Of a stretch of 64,000 bases of DNA, positions 54,442 through 63,145 are shown piece after piece. The notes beneath the pieces were generated by a model that was not told the origin of the DNA, ran no database searches, and worked only from the letters and a program-made list of their open reading frames with translations. The translations under genes and the position numbers were made by a program. The stretch is taken from assembly GCA_012959525.1 (NCBI GenBank), contig DUDB01000037.1, positions 1-64,000 on the forward strand, written 5' to 3'. Within the stretch, counting starts at the first letter, position 1. Every line of letters begins with the position of its first letter. Source of the stretch: Planctomycetota bacterium. GTDB taxonomy: Bacteria > Planctomycetota > UBA1135 > GCA-002686595.

Positions 54442-55448
54442 CTGCTGGCGGCCGCGGCCGTGCTTGCGGAAGTGGCGGCGATGACCGCGGCGGCCTGCTG
54501 GGCGGCGATCAGATCCACTACACCCAGGAGGCGCGACGTGTCTGCGGCCCAGGTACTCTGCTCCCCGTGGGCGGCCAGCTCCTGAAAGGCCGTCATCACC
54601 GCCAGCCGGAACCCCTCTTCCTTGCCCCGGGCTCCGGTATGGGCCAGCAGCTCCCGGCGGTGCTCCAGAACGCACTCCACAATCCGCTCGGGGGTCTCGT
54701 CGAGGAAGGCCAGGGTCGCCACTAGGGCGTAGTCGCGCTGATTCATGCGCAGGCCCGCCCGCTTGAATTCGCCGAAGAGGTCCGCGAAGCGAGCCGCTGC
54801 CAGTTCGTCCTCAAGAGGACAGAAATACAGGAAGTGCGAGGCGGTCTGCAGTGCGTTTCCGCGCCAGAACCCCGCCTTGCGTAGACCATCGTAGAGACCA
54901 TCCACCCGGTCAAGAACCGCCCCAGCTTCGACGTCCGTGCGGCACAGAAGAACACAGGCCGGGTAGTCGTCGACCCCCGTCAGCATGCGCTTGCGCGACT
55001 TCATCGCTCTGAAGAACCCGCCCAGGTGCTCCACGCTGGAGCGCGGCGTTTCCATGTCCTGTTGTGCACCGCTCAGGAGCAGAATGGCTACCACCTCGCG
55101 CATGCCGCCACGCGGCAGGCGCTCTTCGCGCATCATCCGTTGCACCCGGTCCAGCTCCACGGCGAAGCTGCCCGCGGACTGCTCACGCCGGACGAGGGTG
55201 GCCGCCACGGCGAAGCGCACAGAGCTGTTGAGGGCTCCGAACCAGCCCGCGCTACGCTTCAGTTCGTCCGCGGTGTGTTCGAATCGGCTCGCGATTTTCT
55301 CAGGCTCACCTCGGGCCGTGACCAGCCCCATGCACGAGAGGCGCTGGATGATTCCGTTCCGCCACCACTTGCGCGGTGGAACTGCAAAGGACTCGATCTG
55401 AGCGAAGCGTTCGAGGGGATCTTCGGGGATGAAGGGAGTGGGCTGCAT
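54438..55448 (-). CDS. DUF4003-like protein
   Basis: This 336-residue cytoplasmic alpha-helical protein has LTGVDDYPACVLLCRTDVEA near 150, resembling the DDYPLAVLLA-type motif of DUF4003, and FWRGNALQTASHFLYF. No catalytic residues known. The C-terminus is an Ala/Thr/Ser-rich tail. Its stop interlocks with the methyltransferase stop (CTAG). It is separated by 9 nt from the upstream ApaH-like gene start of reading, so it may be the first gene of a short leftward unit. Function unknown. Confidence 0.65.
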   Translation of the reverse strand: MQPTPFIPEDPLERFAQIESFAVPPRKWWRNGIIQRLSCMGLVTARGEPEKIASRFEHTADELKRSAGWFGALNSSVRFAVAATLVRREQSAGSFAVELDRVQRMMREERLPRGGMREVVAILLLSGAQQDMETPRSSVEHLGGFFRAMKSRKRMLTGVDDYPACVLLCRTDVEAGAVLDRVDGLYDGLRKAGFWRGNALQTASHFLYFCPLEDELAAARFADLFGEFKRAGLRMNQRDYALVATLAFLDETPERIVECVLEHRRELLAHTGARGKEEGFRLAVMTAFQELAAHGEQSTWAADTSRLLGVVDLIAAQQAAAVIAATSASTAAAASS

Positions 55449-55457
55449 GCGGACCGA

Positions 55458-56234
55458 TCAGTTCGCTTCATCGGAGGGAGGAAGCGAGGAGGCAGAGTAC
55501 ACGCGCGCCGCGTCCACGTGCACGCAGCGATCCTCTTCGGCAATCCAGGCCGTCAGGCGCTTGCCCCAGACGCAGCCCGTGTCGAGGCCGCGCACGCGTG
55601 GCTCCCGCACGAGGCCCGCGCTGGCCCAGTGACCGTAGACCACAGTACGCGCCTCCCCCTCACGCTCCTGCCAGTACGAATACCAGGGCCTGAAGGGTGG
55701 GCCGGGAGGAGGCCAGTCCTCGTCCGGTCGTTTCCCGGCGGGGTCGCAGGTTCTCACCCGGGTCGCGAAGTCGGTGTGTGTGTGGGATGTCAGGGGATCG
55801 AGATCTCGCAGTGCTGCAAGGGGATCGTCCCAGGTCGGATGAATCCCGGCGTGAACGCAGACAAGGTCCGGCCAGGCCCGCACGAACGGTCGGTTGGCCA
55901 ACCACTCCAACAGGTCGGTGCCGTCATCTGCGCTGAAGAGATCCTCTAGAGTGTCGCGCCTCCCGGGACGGCGCGTTCCCGCCAGAACACGCAGGGCGTG
56001 CACGTCGTGGTTTCCCAGTACTCCCCCCGCTCCCAGGTCGCGCAGGATCCGCAGGACGCCGGCCGAGTCGGGGCCGCGATTGACCAAGTCGCCCACCGGG
56101 TGAACTTCGTCGCGGGCCGGGTCGACGTTCAGCTTTTCGAGCAGTCGCTCGAGCTCGTCCCGGCAGCCCTGGATGTCGCCGATGAAGATGCGGCGCTCCG
56201 GAGTTCGGGCGTGGGTGCTTGCGGTGGGGGTCAC
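55458..56234 (-). CDS. ApaH-like calcineurin-family phosphoesterase
   Basis: About 258 residues from GTG 56234. The metallophosphatase motifs GDIQGCRDELERLL, GDLVNRGPDSAGVLR and GVLGNHDVHALRVLAG match symmetrical Ap4A hydrolases (ApaH), as do VCVHAGIHPTWD and VVYGHWASAGL with the late GLDTGCVWG. The enzyme splits diadenosine tetraphosphate, a stress-related dinucleotide. An in-frame Met 148 residues upstream is rejected because the intervening sequence is unlike any phosphatase and overlaps the small basic gene. Confidence 0.88.
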   Translation of the reverse strand: MTPTASTHARTPERRIFIGDIQGCRDELERLLEKLNVDPARDEVHPVGDLVNRGPDSAGVLRILRDLGAGGVLGNHDVHALRVLAGTRRPGRRDTLEDLFSADDGTDLLEWLANRPFVRAWPDLVCVHAGIHPTWDDPLAALRDLDPLTSHTHTDFATRVRTCDPAGKRPDEDWPPPGPPFRPWYSYWQEREGEARTVVYGHWASAGLVREPRVRGLDTGCVWGKRLTAWIAEEDRCVHVDAARVYSASSLPPSDEAN

Positions 56235-56375
56235 GGGTCCAGTATTCGCTTCCGGGGGCCCCAAGCAAGGGGATCCCCGGCCGGAGGCCTTGCCCAGGGT
56301 GCTGATAGGCGGTACAACCTTCGCCTCCAATGGCCCCTGGGGATCCCCCCCCTGTGCCAGCGACCCCTCTAATTC

Positions 56376-56492
56376 ATGGCCAAATCCCAGTTCAAAGCCG
56401 GCGGACCCACCCGCGGCCGCAAGCGCGTGCGCAAGATGGGCATGGGTGCTGGAAAGCACACTGCCAAGGTGCGCGCCACAAAGAAGGGCTAG
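56376..56492 (+). CDS. 38-residue very basic peptide
   Basis: An ATG at 56376 opens a 38-codon frame ending in TAG at 56490-56492. The peptide starts MAKSQFKAGGPTRGRK and ends KVRATKKG. It has 8 Lys, 5 Arg and one His, and no acidic residue, a composition like small ribosomal or nucleic-acid-binding proteins. I do not recognise a family (it is not bL36, bL34 or Thx by sequence). The two hairpins just downstream could end its transcript. No strong Shine-Dalgarno sequence precedes it. Confidence 0.55.
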   Translation: MAKSQFKAGGPTRGRKRVRKMGMGAGKHTAKVRATKKG

Positions 56493-56501
56493 TCTCTCCT
56501 C

Positions 56502-56545
56502 GGACCCGCCTGAAGGGGTCCTGAACCGTCCCCGGCGCTGCGGGG
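56502..56545 (+). terminator. Two short hairpins after the basic peptide gene
   Basis: GGACCC/GGGTCC (56502-56521, 8-nt loop) and CCCCG/CGGGG (about 56530-56545) lie between the peptide stop and the EamA-fusion start. Neither has a T tract. Confidence 0.35.
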
Positions 56546-56561
56546 ATGCGTAAGACTCAAC

Positions 56562-58685
56562 ATGTCTGCTCTGGCCATCGGTGCGGCTCTGGTTGCAGCC
56601 CTTACCTGGGGACTGTCCGCGTTGCTGATGGATCGCGCCTTTCGGAGCGCAGGTCCGGCGACCCAGGTGCACGGCCAAGGGCCCGGTCCGGCGTCGGCCA
56701 ATTTTCTACGCAACGCCTTCAACCTGGTGGGCTTCGGTCTCCTGTGGCTATTGGGAGGCGGCGGCCTGCCCTCCGATGAGGTTCTGCGCGCCCTCCTGAT
56801 CAGTGGCGTGCTGGGCTTCGCCTTGGGGGACGTACTCTTCTTCGCTTCCTTCAGGTGGTGCGGCGTGCAGACGGCGGCCATGGTGGGTCTGCTCAGCGTG
56901 CCCATCAGCGTGCTCCTGTCCTGGTTCTGGTTGGGTGAGTCTCTGCAGCCCCGCACTCTTTGGAGTATGGCTGTGGTTCTGTTGGGCGTGGCCCTCGTGG
57001 TCACCGACAGTTCGTCGAACTCGGAGCCGGGCCGTCGGCCTTGGCTCGGTGTGGCGATCTGCGTTACCTCGGCCACCATCTGGGCCGGGGCCGTGGTCCT
57101 GGGTCACGATGCCCTCGCGGGTGTGGATGTGATCACTGGCGGTGGGGTGCGGGTGATCGGTGGACTGCTGGGGGCACTTGTTCTGGCTGCCCTTGTGGGA
57201 CTCGCCCGGCCCAGGACGAGCCCCCGCCGGGAGGTGGTACACCTGACCGCAGGCCTTCACTGCCTGCCCGTGTTGCGCCTCCTGTTGATTCCCAGTCTGT
57301 GTGCCTCGCTCTTGAACCAGATCCCGTACAACCTTGCACTGCGCGATCTACCCGGTGGCGTGGCAGCCTTGCTGTTTGCCACGACTCCTTTGTTCACCCT
57401 GCCCATGGGCTATTTCTTCGGAGAGCGATTCGGCATGCGTATGATTCTTGGGACGGTCTTGGGTTTGGCGGGCGTGGCGGGCGTGGTGTTGGAAGCCGGC
57501 CAGGATCCCTCCGCTCCTGTGGAGATCACTTTCCAGGTGCCGGCTTCAGCCGACCTGCAGGTGCGGGCTCTGGAGGGTCCGGGGCACGAGGGTCGCTGGC
57601 CGCGCCTCGTGAGTGACGGGTCGGGGGGCGTACACCTGATCTGGACGCAAAAATCCAAGGGCGCGGATCAACTCCTGCGCTCGGTACTCGCCGATGGCGA
57701 ATGGAGTGAGCCGGACGCTCTGGCCACGGGAGAGAGCTGGTTTGTGAACTGGGCCGACTTCCCGACTCTCGCGGTCGGGGCCGACGGCCGTGTGGCGGCC
57801 TGGCTGCAGATGCTTGGGACGGGCACCTACTCCTATGGTGTGCGCCTGGGTTGGGAGGGCGGCAGCACTTGGTTGCACAGTGATACGAGCCCCGTTGAGC
57901 ACGGCTTCGTGACCCTCACGCCCCTGGATGGGGGGCAGGTGTTCGGGGTGTGGCTCGACGCGCGCTACACCTTGGACGATGAGGGTGACCTGGACCCCAC
58001 GGGGGCCATGAGCCTGTTCGCCCGCTCCTTGTCCCTGGACGGGGAGCTGGGGCCGGAGCTCTGCCTGGACGAGCGTGTCTGTGAATGCTGTCAGACGGAC
58101 GCGGTCCAACTGGACGACGGGCGCGTGCTGGTGGTCTGGCGCGACCGGAGTGAAGAGGAGATCCGCGACATCTCCTGGTGTATCGGTGACCCGCGGAAGG
58201 CGGGCTCATTCAGTGAGCCGAAGTCCTTGCATGAGGATGGCTGGCACATTCCCGGCTGCCCGGTGAACGGGCCCTCAGTGACCTCCCTGGGCAAGCGCGC
58301 GAGCGTGGCCTGGTTCAGCGCCGGTGGGGGAGAGTCCCGCGTTCTGGTCTCTTCAAGTCCCGTTGATTCCGATGGCTCCCTGCAGTTCGCCGAACCTGTG
58401 CGGCTAGATGGGGGACATCCCCTGGGACGAGTGGACACCTGTCCCATGCCCGACGGCTCACTCCTGGTGACTTGGCTGGAAGGCCCCGAGGGCCGTGGCC
58501 GCTGGTGTGCCAGGCGTGTGCTCCCGGGCGGCAGCTTGGGCACCACGCTGGAGCTGGCCGAAGTGGCCGGAAACCGCGGCGATGGTTTCCTGCGGTTGGT
58601 GGCCACGGAGCGCGGAGCCCTGGGTGCCTACCAAGACGCCGAAGCGAACGCTCCCGCCCTGGTCGAGATCACGCTCGCGGACTAG
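56562..58685 (+). CDS. EamA/DMT transporter fused to a sialidase-like beta-propeller
   Basis: This 707-residue protein has about ten membrane spans in 1-310 with the EamA duplication (GLSALLMDRAFRSAG start; LLSVPISVLLSWFWLGE and LFATTPLFTLPMGYFFGERF before the ends of the two halves). From about 325 a soluble domain shows repeated blades like those of exo-alpha-sialidases (GGVHLIWTQKSKGADQLLRS, VVWRDRSEEEIRDISW, LLVTWLEGPEGRGRW) with a CECCQT cluster in the middle. Orientation would put the propeller in the periplasm. DMT proteins usually export metabolites. The stop interlocks with the convergent ABC gene (CTAG). Confidence 0.82.
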   Translation: MSALAIGAALVAALTWGLSALLMDRAFRSAGPATQVHGQGPGPASANFLRNAFNLVGFGLLWLLGGGGLPSDEVLRALLISGVLGFALGDVLFFASFRWCGVQTAAMVGLLSVPISVLLSWFWLGESLQPRTLWSMAVVLLGVALVVTDSSSNSEPGRRPWLGVAICVTSATIWAGAVVLGHDALAGVDVITGGGVRVIGGLLGALVLAALVGLARPRTSPRREVVHLTAGLHCLPVLRLLLIPSLCASLLNQIPYNLALRDLPGGVAALLFATTPLFTLPMGYFFGERFGMRMILGTVLGLAGVAGVVLEAGQDPSAPVEITFQVPASADLQVRALEGPGHEGRWPRLVSDGSGGVHLIWTQKSKGADQLLRSVLADGEWSEPDALATGESWFVNWADFPTLAVGADGRVAAWLQMLGTGTYSYGVRLGWEGGSTWLHSDTSPVEHGFVTLTPLDGGQVFGVWLDARYTLDDEGDLDPTGAMSLFARSLSLDGELGPELCLDERVCECCQTDAVQLDDGRVLVVWRDRSEEEIRDISWCIGDPRKAGSFSEPKSLHEDGWHIPGCPVNGPSVTSLGKRASVAWFSAGGGESRVLVSSSPVDSDGSLQFAEPVRLDGGHPLGRVDTCPMPDGSLLVTWLEGPEGRGRWCARRVLPGGSLGTTLELAEVAGNRGDGFLRLVATERGALGAYQDAEANAPALVEITLAD

Positions 58686-60739
58686 TCCCTCTTCCTGGCC
58701 GGAAGCGCAAGGAGCGCTAGGCCGGGGAGCGCGAGCCAGGGCCCCCAGGTCGAGAGCCAGGTCCCGTCTGTGGAGAGGCGTTCCAATCCCGCCAGCACGA
58801 CCACCGCGTTGTAGCCGGCGTGGACCAGAACGGCGGGCAGAATGCTGGCCGAGCGCAAGGTTAACGCGCCCAGTAGAAGACCTAGGCCAGCGGTGGGCAG
58901 GATGCGGTACAGGCTGGCGTGGGCTGCGCCGAAGAATAGGGCCTGCCAGAGGAGCGCACGCATCGGAGTCAGTCCGCGGCGTAGGCTCCCGAGGATGGCG
59001 CCGCGGAAGAAGAGCTCTTCGCAGATGGCCGGGGAGATGGCCATGAGGAAGATCAGCGTGGGCGTGGAAAGGTGCGTAAGCGCCAGGCCGAGGGTTTCAT
59101 TCTCCAGTACCGACTGGGGTATAGGCAGGATCCGGCTTTGGAACGGGAGGTATACCTCGACCATCAGCTTCGCCAAGGCGGGGATGAGGAGCACGGCGCC
59201 CAGGGCGTGCGCTCCGCTCGGCAGGGATAGGGACAAGAATCGTTTGACCGCCACCGGCCGCGTGGGTGTGGGGCGCGTCTTCAGGGCAAGCGCTGTGAGG
59301 ACGGGGAGTAGGCCCCAGAGGGTCAATGCCAACCCCCAGGCCAGGTCCCACTGCTGGAGGCGAGAACCGATCAGGTACAGGCTTAGCACTCCCACGAAGG
59401 CCCAGGTCTTGCCGTGACCCGCCGAGAGGCCGCGTTGTCCGGCCTCGGCCGTCAGGTCCGTGCTCGACAGGGTCCGCTCGGAGTCGAGCAGGTTCTTCAA
59501 GCGCTCGAGCACCAGCCAGGTCCACAGGCCGTGGCTGGCAAACATGAGAAGGGTGGGCAGGATGGCGAACTGCCCGGCGAGCCCATCGCGCAGGATCAGA
59601 GCCGGACCCGCGAAGGGGACCACACACAGGAGCAGGGAGGCCTCCAGATCGGGACGCAGGACGACCAGGGAAGGCACGATGGAGATCAGCATGACCGGGA
59701 AGAGGGTGAACTGCCCCTCCCGGTAGGTGCGCGCACGACCGCAGAACAGAGAGAGCAGGGCCGCGACCAGGGTGCAGGCCGGCAGGAACAGCAGACCCGC
59801 CAGCAGGCGCGAGGGAGGCAGGCCAGCGGAGCCTTCGGAGAGGCCGGGCATCTCCACAAGTCCGCGCGAGGCACAGATCCCCAGGCTGATCAGATTGATG
59901 AGGAGCGTGGCGAGCCCAGCGCACAAGACGGCGCCGTACTTGCCCAGCGCCACCACCCGGGCGGGCACCGGCTGTACCAGGAGGGTCTCCAGGGTCTTGC
60001 CTTCGCGCTCTCCCGCAAAAGCCCCCAGGGCGGCGAACGCACCGCCGGTGAGAATCATGAGCAGTGAGAACAAGGGCAGCATGCGGCCCAGTCCGGCCCC
60101 GCTCTTGTCCTCGTCGCTGGCCACATCGACGGATTCGAAGGACAGGTGGGCACCCGGGTCGCCTCCCGGGAGGGCATCGAGGCGCGCCTTGCGCGTACGG
60201 GCAGCCAACTCCCGAAGCACATCACGGCTGCGGCCCCGAGCCGTGCGTGATTCGTCGCTTTGGACGTTGAAGAAGACGCGGAACTCATGCCGATCCTCTT
60301 TGATCGTTGATCGCCGGCCCGCTAGCAGGGCGTGAGATTCCCCTAGCAGTTCGAGGCGGGCGAGGGTCAGGGGGTCGGCTTGTGAATCCCCCGGGGTCGA
60401 CGCGGGCTCCTGCGTGTCCCAAAGGGAGCTCGCGTCCCGATCGGCCGCGAGGTCTTCCAGGGTTACATTCCCGCTGGCCTCAAGGCCTGCGCGCAATTCA
60501 GCGCTCAGATCCGCATCCACGTCCTCGAGGGCCAGGATCAGGGTGAGTTCTTGCTCAGCCATGATTCCCTCCGCGACATTCTCGAGCTTCCCCTGGCTCC
60601 AGAACAGCAGCGGATACAAGAGCGCGGGCAGCAGCACCCCTGCGAACAGGGCTCGCCTATCCCGCAGTAACTGGCGCATCTCGCAACGCCAAAGGGTCCA
60701 GGTCTGCTGACCCGGGGAGGATGTTGAGGTGGGGCTCAT
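58682..60739 (-). CDS. NatB-type ABC permease fused to a CPBP intramembrane protease
   Basis: This 685-residue protein is read from ATG 60739. Residues 1-440 form an ABC-2 permease with the internal EREGKTLETLLVQPV motif and a large extracytoplasmic loop between span 1 and span 2. Residues 480-685 are a CPBP (CAAX-like) protease: CEELFFRG (about 575) and FFGAAHAS (about 605) carry the Glu-Glu, Arg and His of the active site. Fusions of this kind are known in Na+/drug export-type operons. It lies 2 nt downstream of the ATPase gene. Confidence 0.88.
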   Translation of the reverse strand: MSPTSTSSPGQQTWTLWRCEMRQLLRDRRALFAGVLLPALLYPLLFWSQGKLENVAEGIMAEQELTLILALEDVDADLSAELRAGLEASGNVTLEDLAADRDASSLWDTQEPASTPGDSQADPLTLARLELLGESHALLAGRRSTIKEDRHEFRVFFNVQSDESRTARGRSRDVLRELAARTRKARLDALPGGDPGAHLSFESVDVASDEDKSGAGLGRMLPLFSLLMILTGGAFAALGAFAGEREGKTLETLLVQPVPARVVALGKYGAVLCAGLATLLINLISLGICASRGLVEMPGLSEGSAGLPPSRLLAGLLFLPACTLVAALLSLFCGRARTYREGQFTLFPVMLISIVPSLVVLRPDLEASLLLCVVPFAGPALILRDGLAGQFAILPTLLMFASHGLWTWLVLERLKNLLDSERTLSSTDLTAEAGQRGLSAGHGKTWAFVGVLSLYLIGSRLQQWDLAWGLALTLWGLLPVLTALALKTRPTPTRPVAVKRFLSLSLPSGAHALGAVLLIPALAKLMVEVYLPFQSRILPIPQSVLENETLGLALTHLSTPTLIFLMAISPAICEELFFRGAILGSLRRGLTPMRALLWQALFFGAAHASLYRILPTAGLGLLLGALTLRSASILPAVLVHAGYNAVVVLAGLERLSTDGTWLSTWGPWLALPGLALLALPARKRD

Positions 60740-60741
60740 TC

Positions 60742-61533
60742 CTAGTTCGCAGGGGGAATGTCCGCGGGGGCTTCGCTGCCCGCCTGCTCCACGAGGGCAC
60801 GGAAGACGTCCTCCAGCCACTCCTTGCCGGTCTGTACGCGCAACTCTTCCAGGCTGCCGACGGCGAGCAGGCGTCCCTGGTCGATCACGCCGATGCGATC
60901 ACAGAGGCGCTCGGCTTCGGAGAGGATGTGAGTCGAGAACAGAACGCAGGTACCGGCCTCTTTGCGCGACTGGATGAAGTCGATCATGTCGCTGGCGGCC
61001 AGGATGTCGAGCCCGGTGGTGGGCTCATCCAGGATCAGAACGGGCGGATCGTGCAGGACGGCCCGGGCGATCGAGACCCGCTGGCGCTGACCCGTGGACA
61101 GGGATTCGCAGCGTCCATCGGCAAAGGGCCGGATGGTGAACGTGTCGAGCAGCTCCTCCACCCGTGCCTGCAGGTGGGCCTCATCCAGGCCGTGCAGGCG
61201 GCCGAAGTACTCCAGGATTTCCCGTGCCGTGAGTCGCGGGTACAGGCCCGTGGTACCCGAGAGGAAACCCAACCGTCGCCGCACCTCGAGGGGATCGTCG
61301 CTGACGCGCACCCCGCCCACCTCGGCCTCGCCGGAAGTGGGGGCCAGGATGGTCGAGAGCATGCGCAAGGTGGTCGTCTTTCCCGCACCGTTGGGGCCCA
61401 GCAGGCCGAAGATCTCGCCTTCCTTGCACTCAAGGTTCAGGTCGCGCACGGCGTGCACGACTCCACGCTTGGGATCGTCGAAGGTCTTGCACAGGTTCGT
61501 GGTGCGAATGGGGAGGGGTTGCATGGTCATCAA
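60742..61533 (-). CDS. ABC transporter ATP-binding protein, NatA-type
   Basis: This 263-residue ATPase has GLLGPNGAGKTTTLRML (Walker A), ESLSTGQRQRVSIARAVLHD (signature) and VLILDEPTTGLDI (Walker B), followed by STHILSEAERLCDRIGVI. The RRRLGFLSGTTGLYPRLT segment is typical of NatA-type exporters. It drives the two permease proteins on either side. Its start overlaps the upstream permease stop (ATGA at 61530-61533). Confidence 0.95.
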   Translation of the reverse strand: MMTMQPLPIRTTNLCKTFDDPKRGVVHAVRDLNLECKEGEIFGLLGPNGAGKTTTLRMLSTILAPTSGEAEVGGVRVSDDPLEVRRRLGFLSGTTGLYPRLTAREILEYFGRLHGLDEAHLQARVEELLDTFTIRPFADGRCESLSTGQRQRVSIARAVLHDPPVLILDEPTTGLDILAASDMIDFIQSRKEAGTCVLFSTHILSEAERLCDRIGVIDQGRLLAVGSLEELRVQTGKEWLEDVFRALVEQAGSEAPADIPPAN

Positions 61534-62858
61534 CGGGTGGAGGCCGTACCGCGCAGGATTTTCAAAAGTCGGCTCAGGGGCAGGGTCTTGCCCGCGAGCA
61601 GCACCGACTCGCGCGAGAGTAGGTGCAGGGCCAAGCGCAGAGCGAGCCAGGCATAGAACGCCAGGGCGAGGGCCGTGACACAGTACTGGCCGTAAAGAGG
61701 CTGACCCATGAGCATGGCCCGGAAGGCCAGGACCACGTTGATCACGGGGATCAACGCCATCGGATAGGTCAATTGAATGCCGGGAATGATGCCCACCATG
61801 GCGGGCAGGATGAACACCATCTGCACGGGACCCAGCAGGGCTTGCCCCTCCTTGAACGTCGCCGCCAAGGAGGCGCAGGCTGTAAGTGCCGCGCTCACGA
61901 ACAGCGAGAAGAAAAAGGCCAGGGGGATGGCACCGATCACGGCGATGGTCGGGATGGAAATGCTGATGTCGACTTCGACGGGCAATCCGGACAGGAGGTG
62001 CTCTGCAGAGAGGGACAGGGCGAAGAGGCTGAGGGCCGTGGCGGACATGGCCAGGGCGCCCACGGCCAGAACCTTGCCCGTGATGATCGACGAGCGGGCT
62101 AAGGGGACGAGCAGCGTCGTCTCGGCCGTGCCGCGCTCTTTTTCACCGGCCGTCAGATCGACCGCGGGAAAGAATGAGCCCATGACGGCCATCACCACCA
62201 ATAGCAGGGGCAGCAGGGAGGCGAGCACTACGGCGCCCTTGGCCCCGCGCCCAGCAAGGTCCACCGTCGAGACGCTGATGGGGTCCAAGTCAGCGGCCTC
62301 AAGCCCTGCCCGGTCCGCGGCTTCCAGCCGCAGGGCGGAGGCATGGGCTGCCAACCTGCTGCGGGCCCGCTCACTGGCGAGGTTGGATGTACTGTCTGTA
62401 CTGAGGTGCAGGATCGTCAGGGGATCCAGGAAGAGCACTGCATCCGGCCTGTCCGGGGCGTCCTCCGTATCCTCCTCCGAATCTTCCGCCAGCCACTCGC
62501 GGGCTTGCTCCATGTCCATGGATTCCGGAGCCCAGATGAGCTTCAAGGAGCTCGCCGCAGCCTCGTCGGGGTCCTCGCTGGGGGGCGAGAGAGCGTGGGT
62601 GAGACCCTCGGTGGCCGTATCGTGTTTTTCGGCGGGAACCCCGGCCGCCGCGATTCCCAATGTGGTCTCGGTCCGGTCCTGAAGGCCCTCGACCACCATC
62701 ACTCCCTGAAGAATGGCCCAAAACAAGACAGGGTACATGCAGATGGGCAGCACGAAGGCGTAGATCACCGTCGCCCTGTCCCGCAGGCTCTCGGTGAGCT
62801 CCTTGCGGGCGACTTCCAGGGCGCCCAAAAGGGGGGAGAGGGTGCGGGTAGTCGGCAT
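61530..62858 (-). CDS. ABC transporter permease, NatB-type
   Basis: This 442-residue membrane protein has an N-terminal span, a large loop (60-210), then five to six spans. GEKERGTAETTLLVPLAR (about 240) is the NatB-type cytoplasmic motif, equivalent to EREGKTLETLLVQPV in the fused partner. It starts the operon natB-natA-natB/CPBP. Substrate unknown. Confidence 0.9.
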   Translation of the reverse strand: MPTTRTLSPLLGALEVARKELTESLRDRATVIYAFVLPICMYPVLFWAILQGVMVVEGLQDRTETTLGIAAAGVPAEKHDTATEGLTHALSPPSEDPDEAAASSLKLIWAPESMDMEQAREWLAEDSEEDTEDAPDRPDAVLFLDPLTILHLSTDSTSNLASERARSRLAAHASALRLEAADRAGLEAADLDPISVSTVDLAGRGAKGAVVLASLLPLLLVVMAVMGSFFPAVDLTAGEKERGTAETTLLVPLARSSIITGKVLAVGALAMSATALSLFALSLSAEHLLSGLPVEVDISISIPTIAVIGAIPLAFFFSLFVSAALTACASLAATFKEGQALLGPVQMVFILPAMVGIIPGIQLTYPMALIPVINVVLAFRAMLMGQPLYGQYCVTALALAFYAWLALRLALHLLSRESVLLAGKTLPLSRLLKILRGTASTR

Positions 62859-63145
62859 GGTGCGCAGACCATACGGGCGCAGCGGCGCAGTTCCTAGTCT
62901 CGGCTGCCGTGGGGAGGATTCAAGAAAGGACCTCCGTGACGCCGATACAGGCGTGAATGGACTCCGCCCACCACGATTCCCTGGTTCCGAACCAGCTTGT
63001 CACGCCCGCCCCTCAGGCTGGGGTGCACGGCACGGTTCTGCCCTCGGGTAATGCGGAATCTCTCGCAAGCCTCATGCGCCATGCGGGCAACGTCCCACTT
63101 GCGGGGGACTTACAGGATTATCGCCCGGGCAGGATCCTGCGTCCC
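62859..63145. other. Intergenic region with several small inverted repeats
   Basis: These 287 bases separate the ABC operon from signal peptidase I. CTGGTTC-C-GAACCAG (62991-63005) is a near-perfect palindrome, ACGCC/GGCGT (about 62939-62954) forms a small stem, and CCCC/GGGG pairs nearby. No gene is convincing. It may hold promoters, operators or a structured RNA leader. Confidence 0.4.

Noticed and set aside
56235-56678. Upstream extension of the ApaH-like frame
   Set aside because: The phosphatase fold starts at RRIFIGDIQG soon after GTG 56234; the extension overlaps the basic peptide gene and lacks similarity.
62894-63082. Possible 62-residue gene on the - strand in the gap before signal peptidase I
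   Set aside because: No recognisable family and no ribosome-binding site. It may instead reflect structured non-coding sequence.
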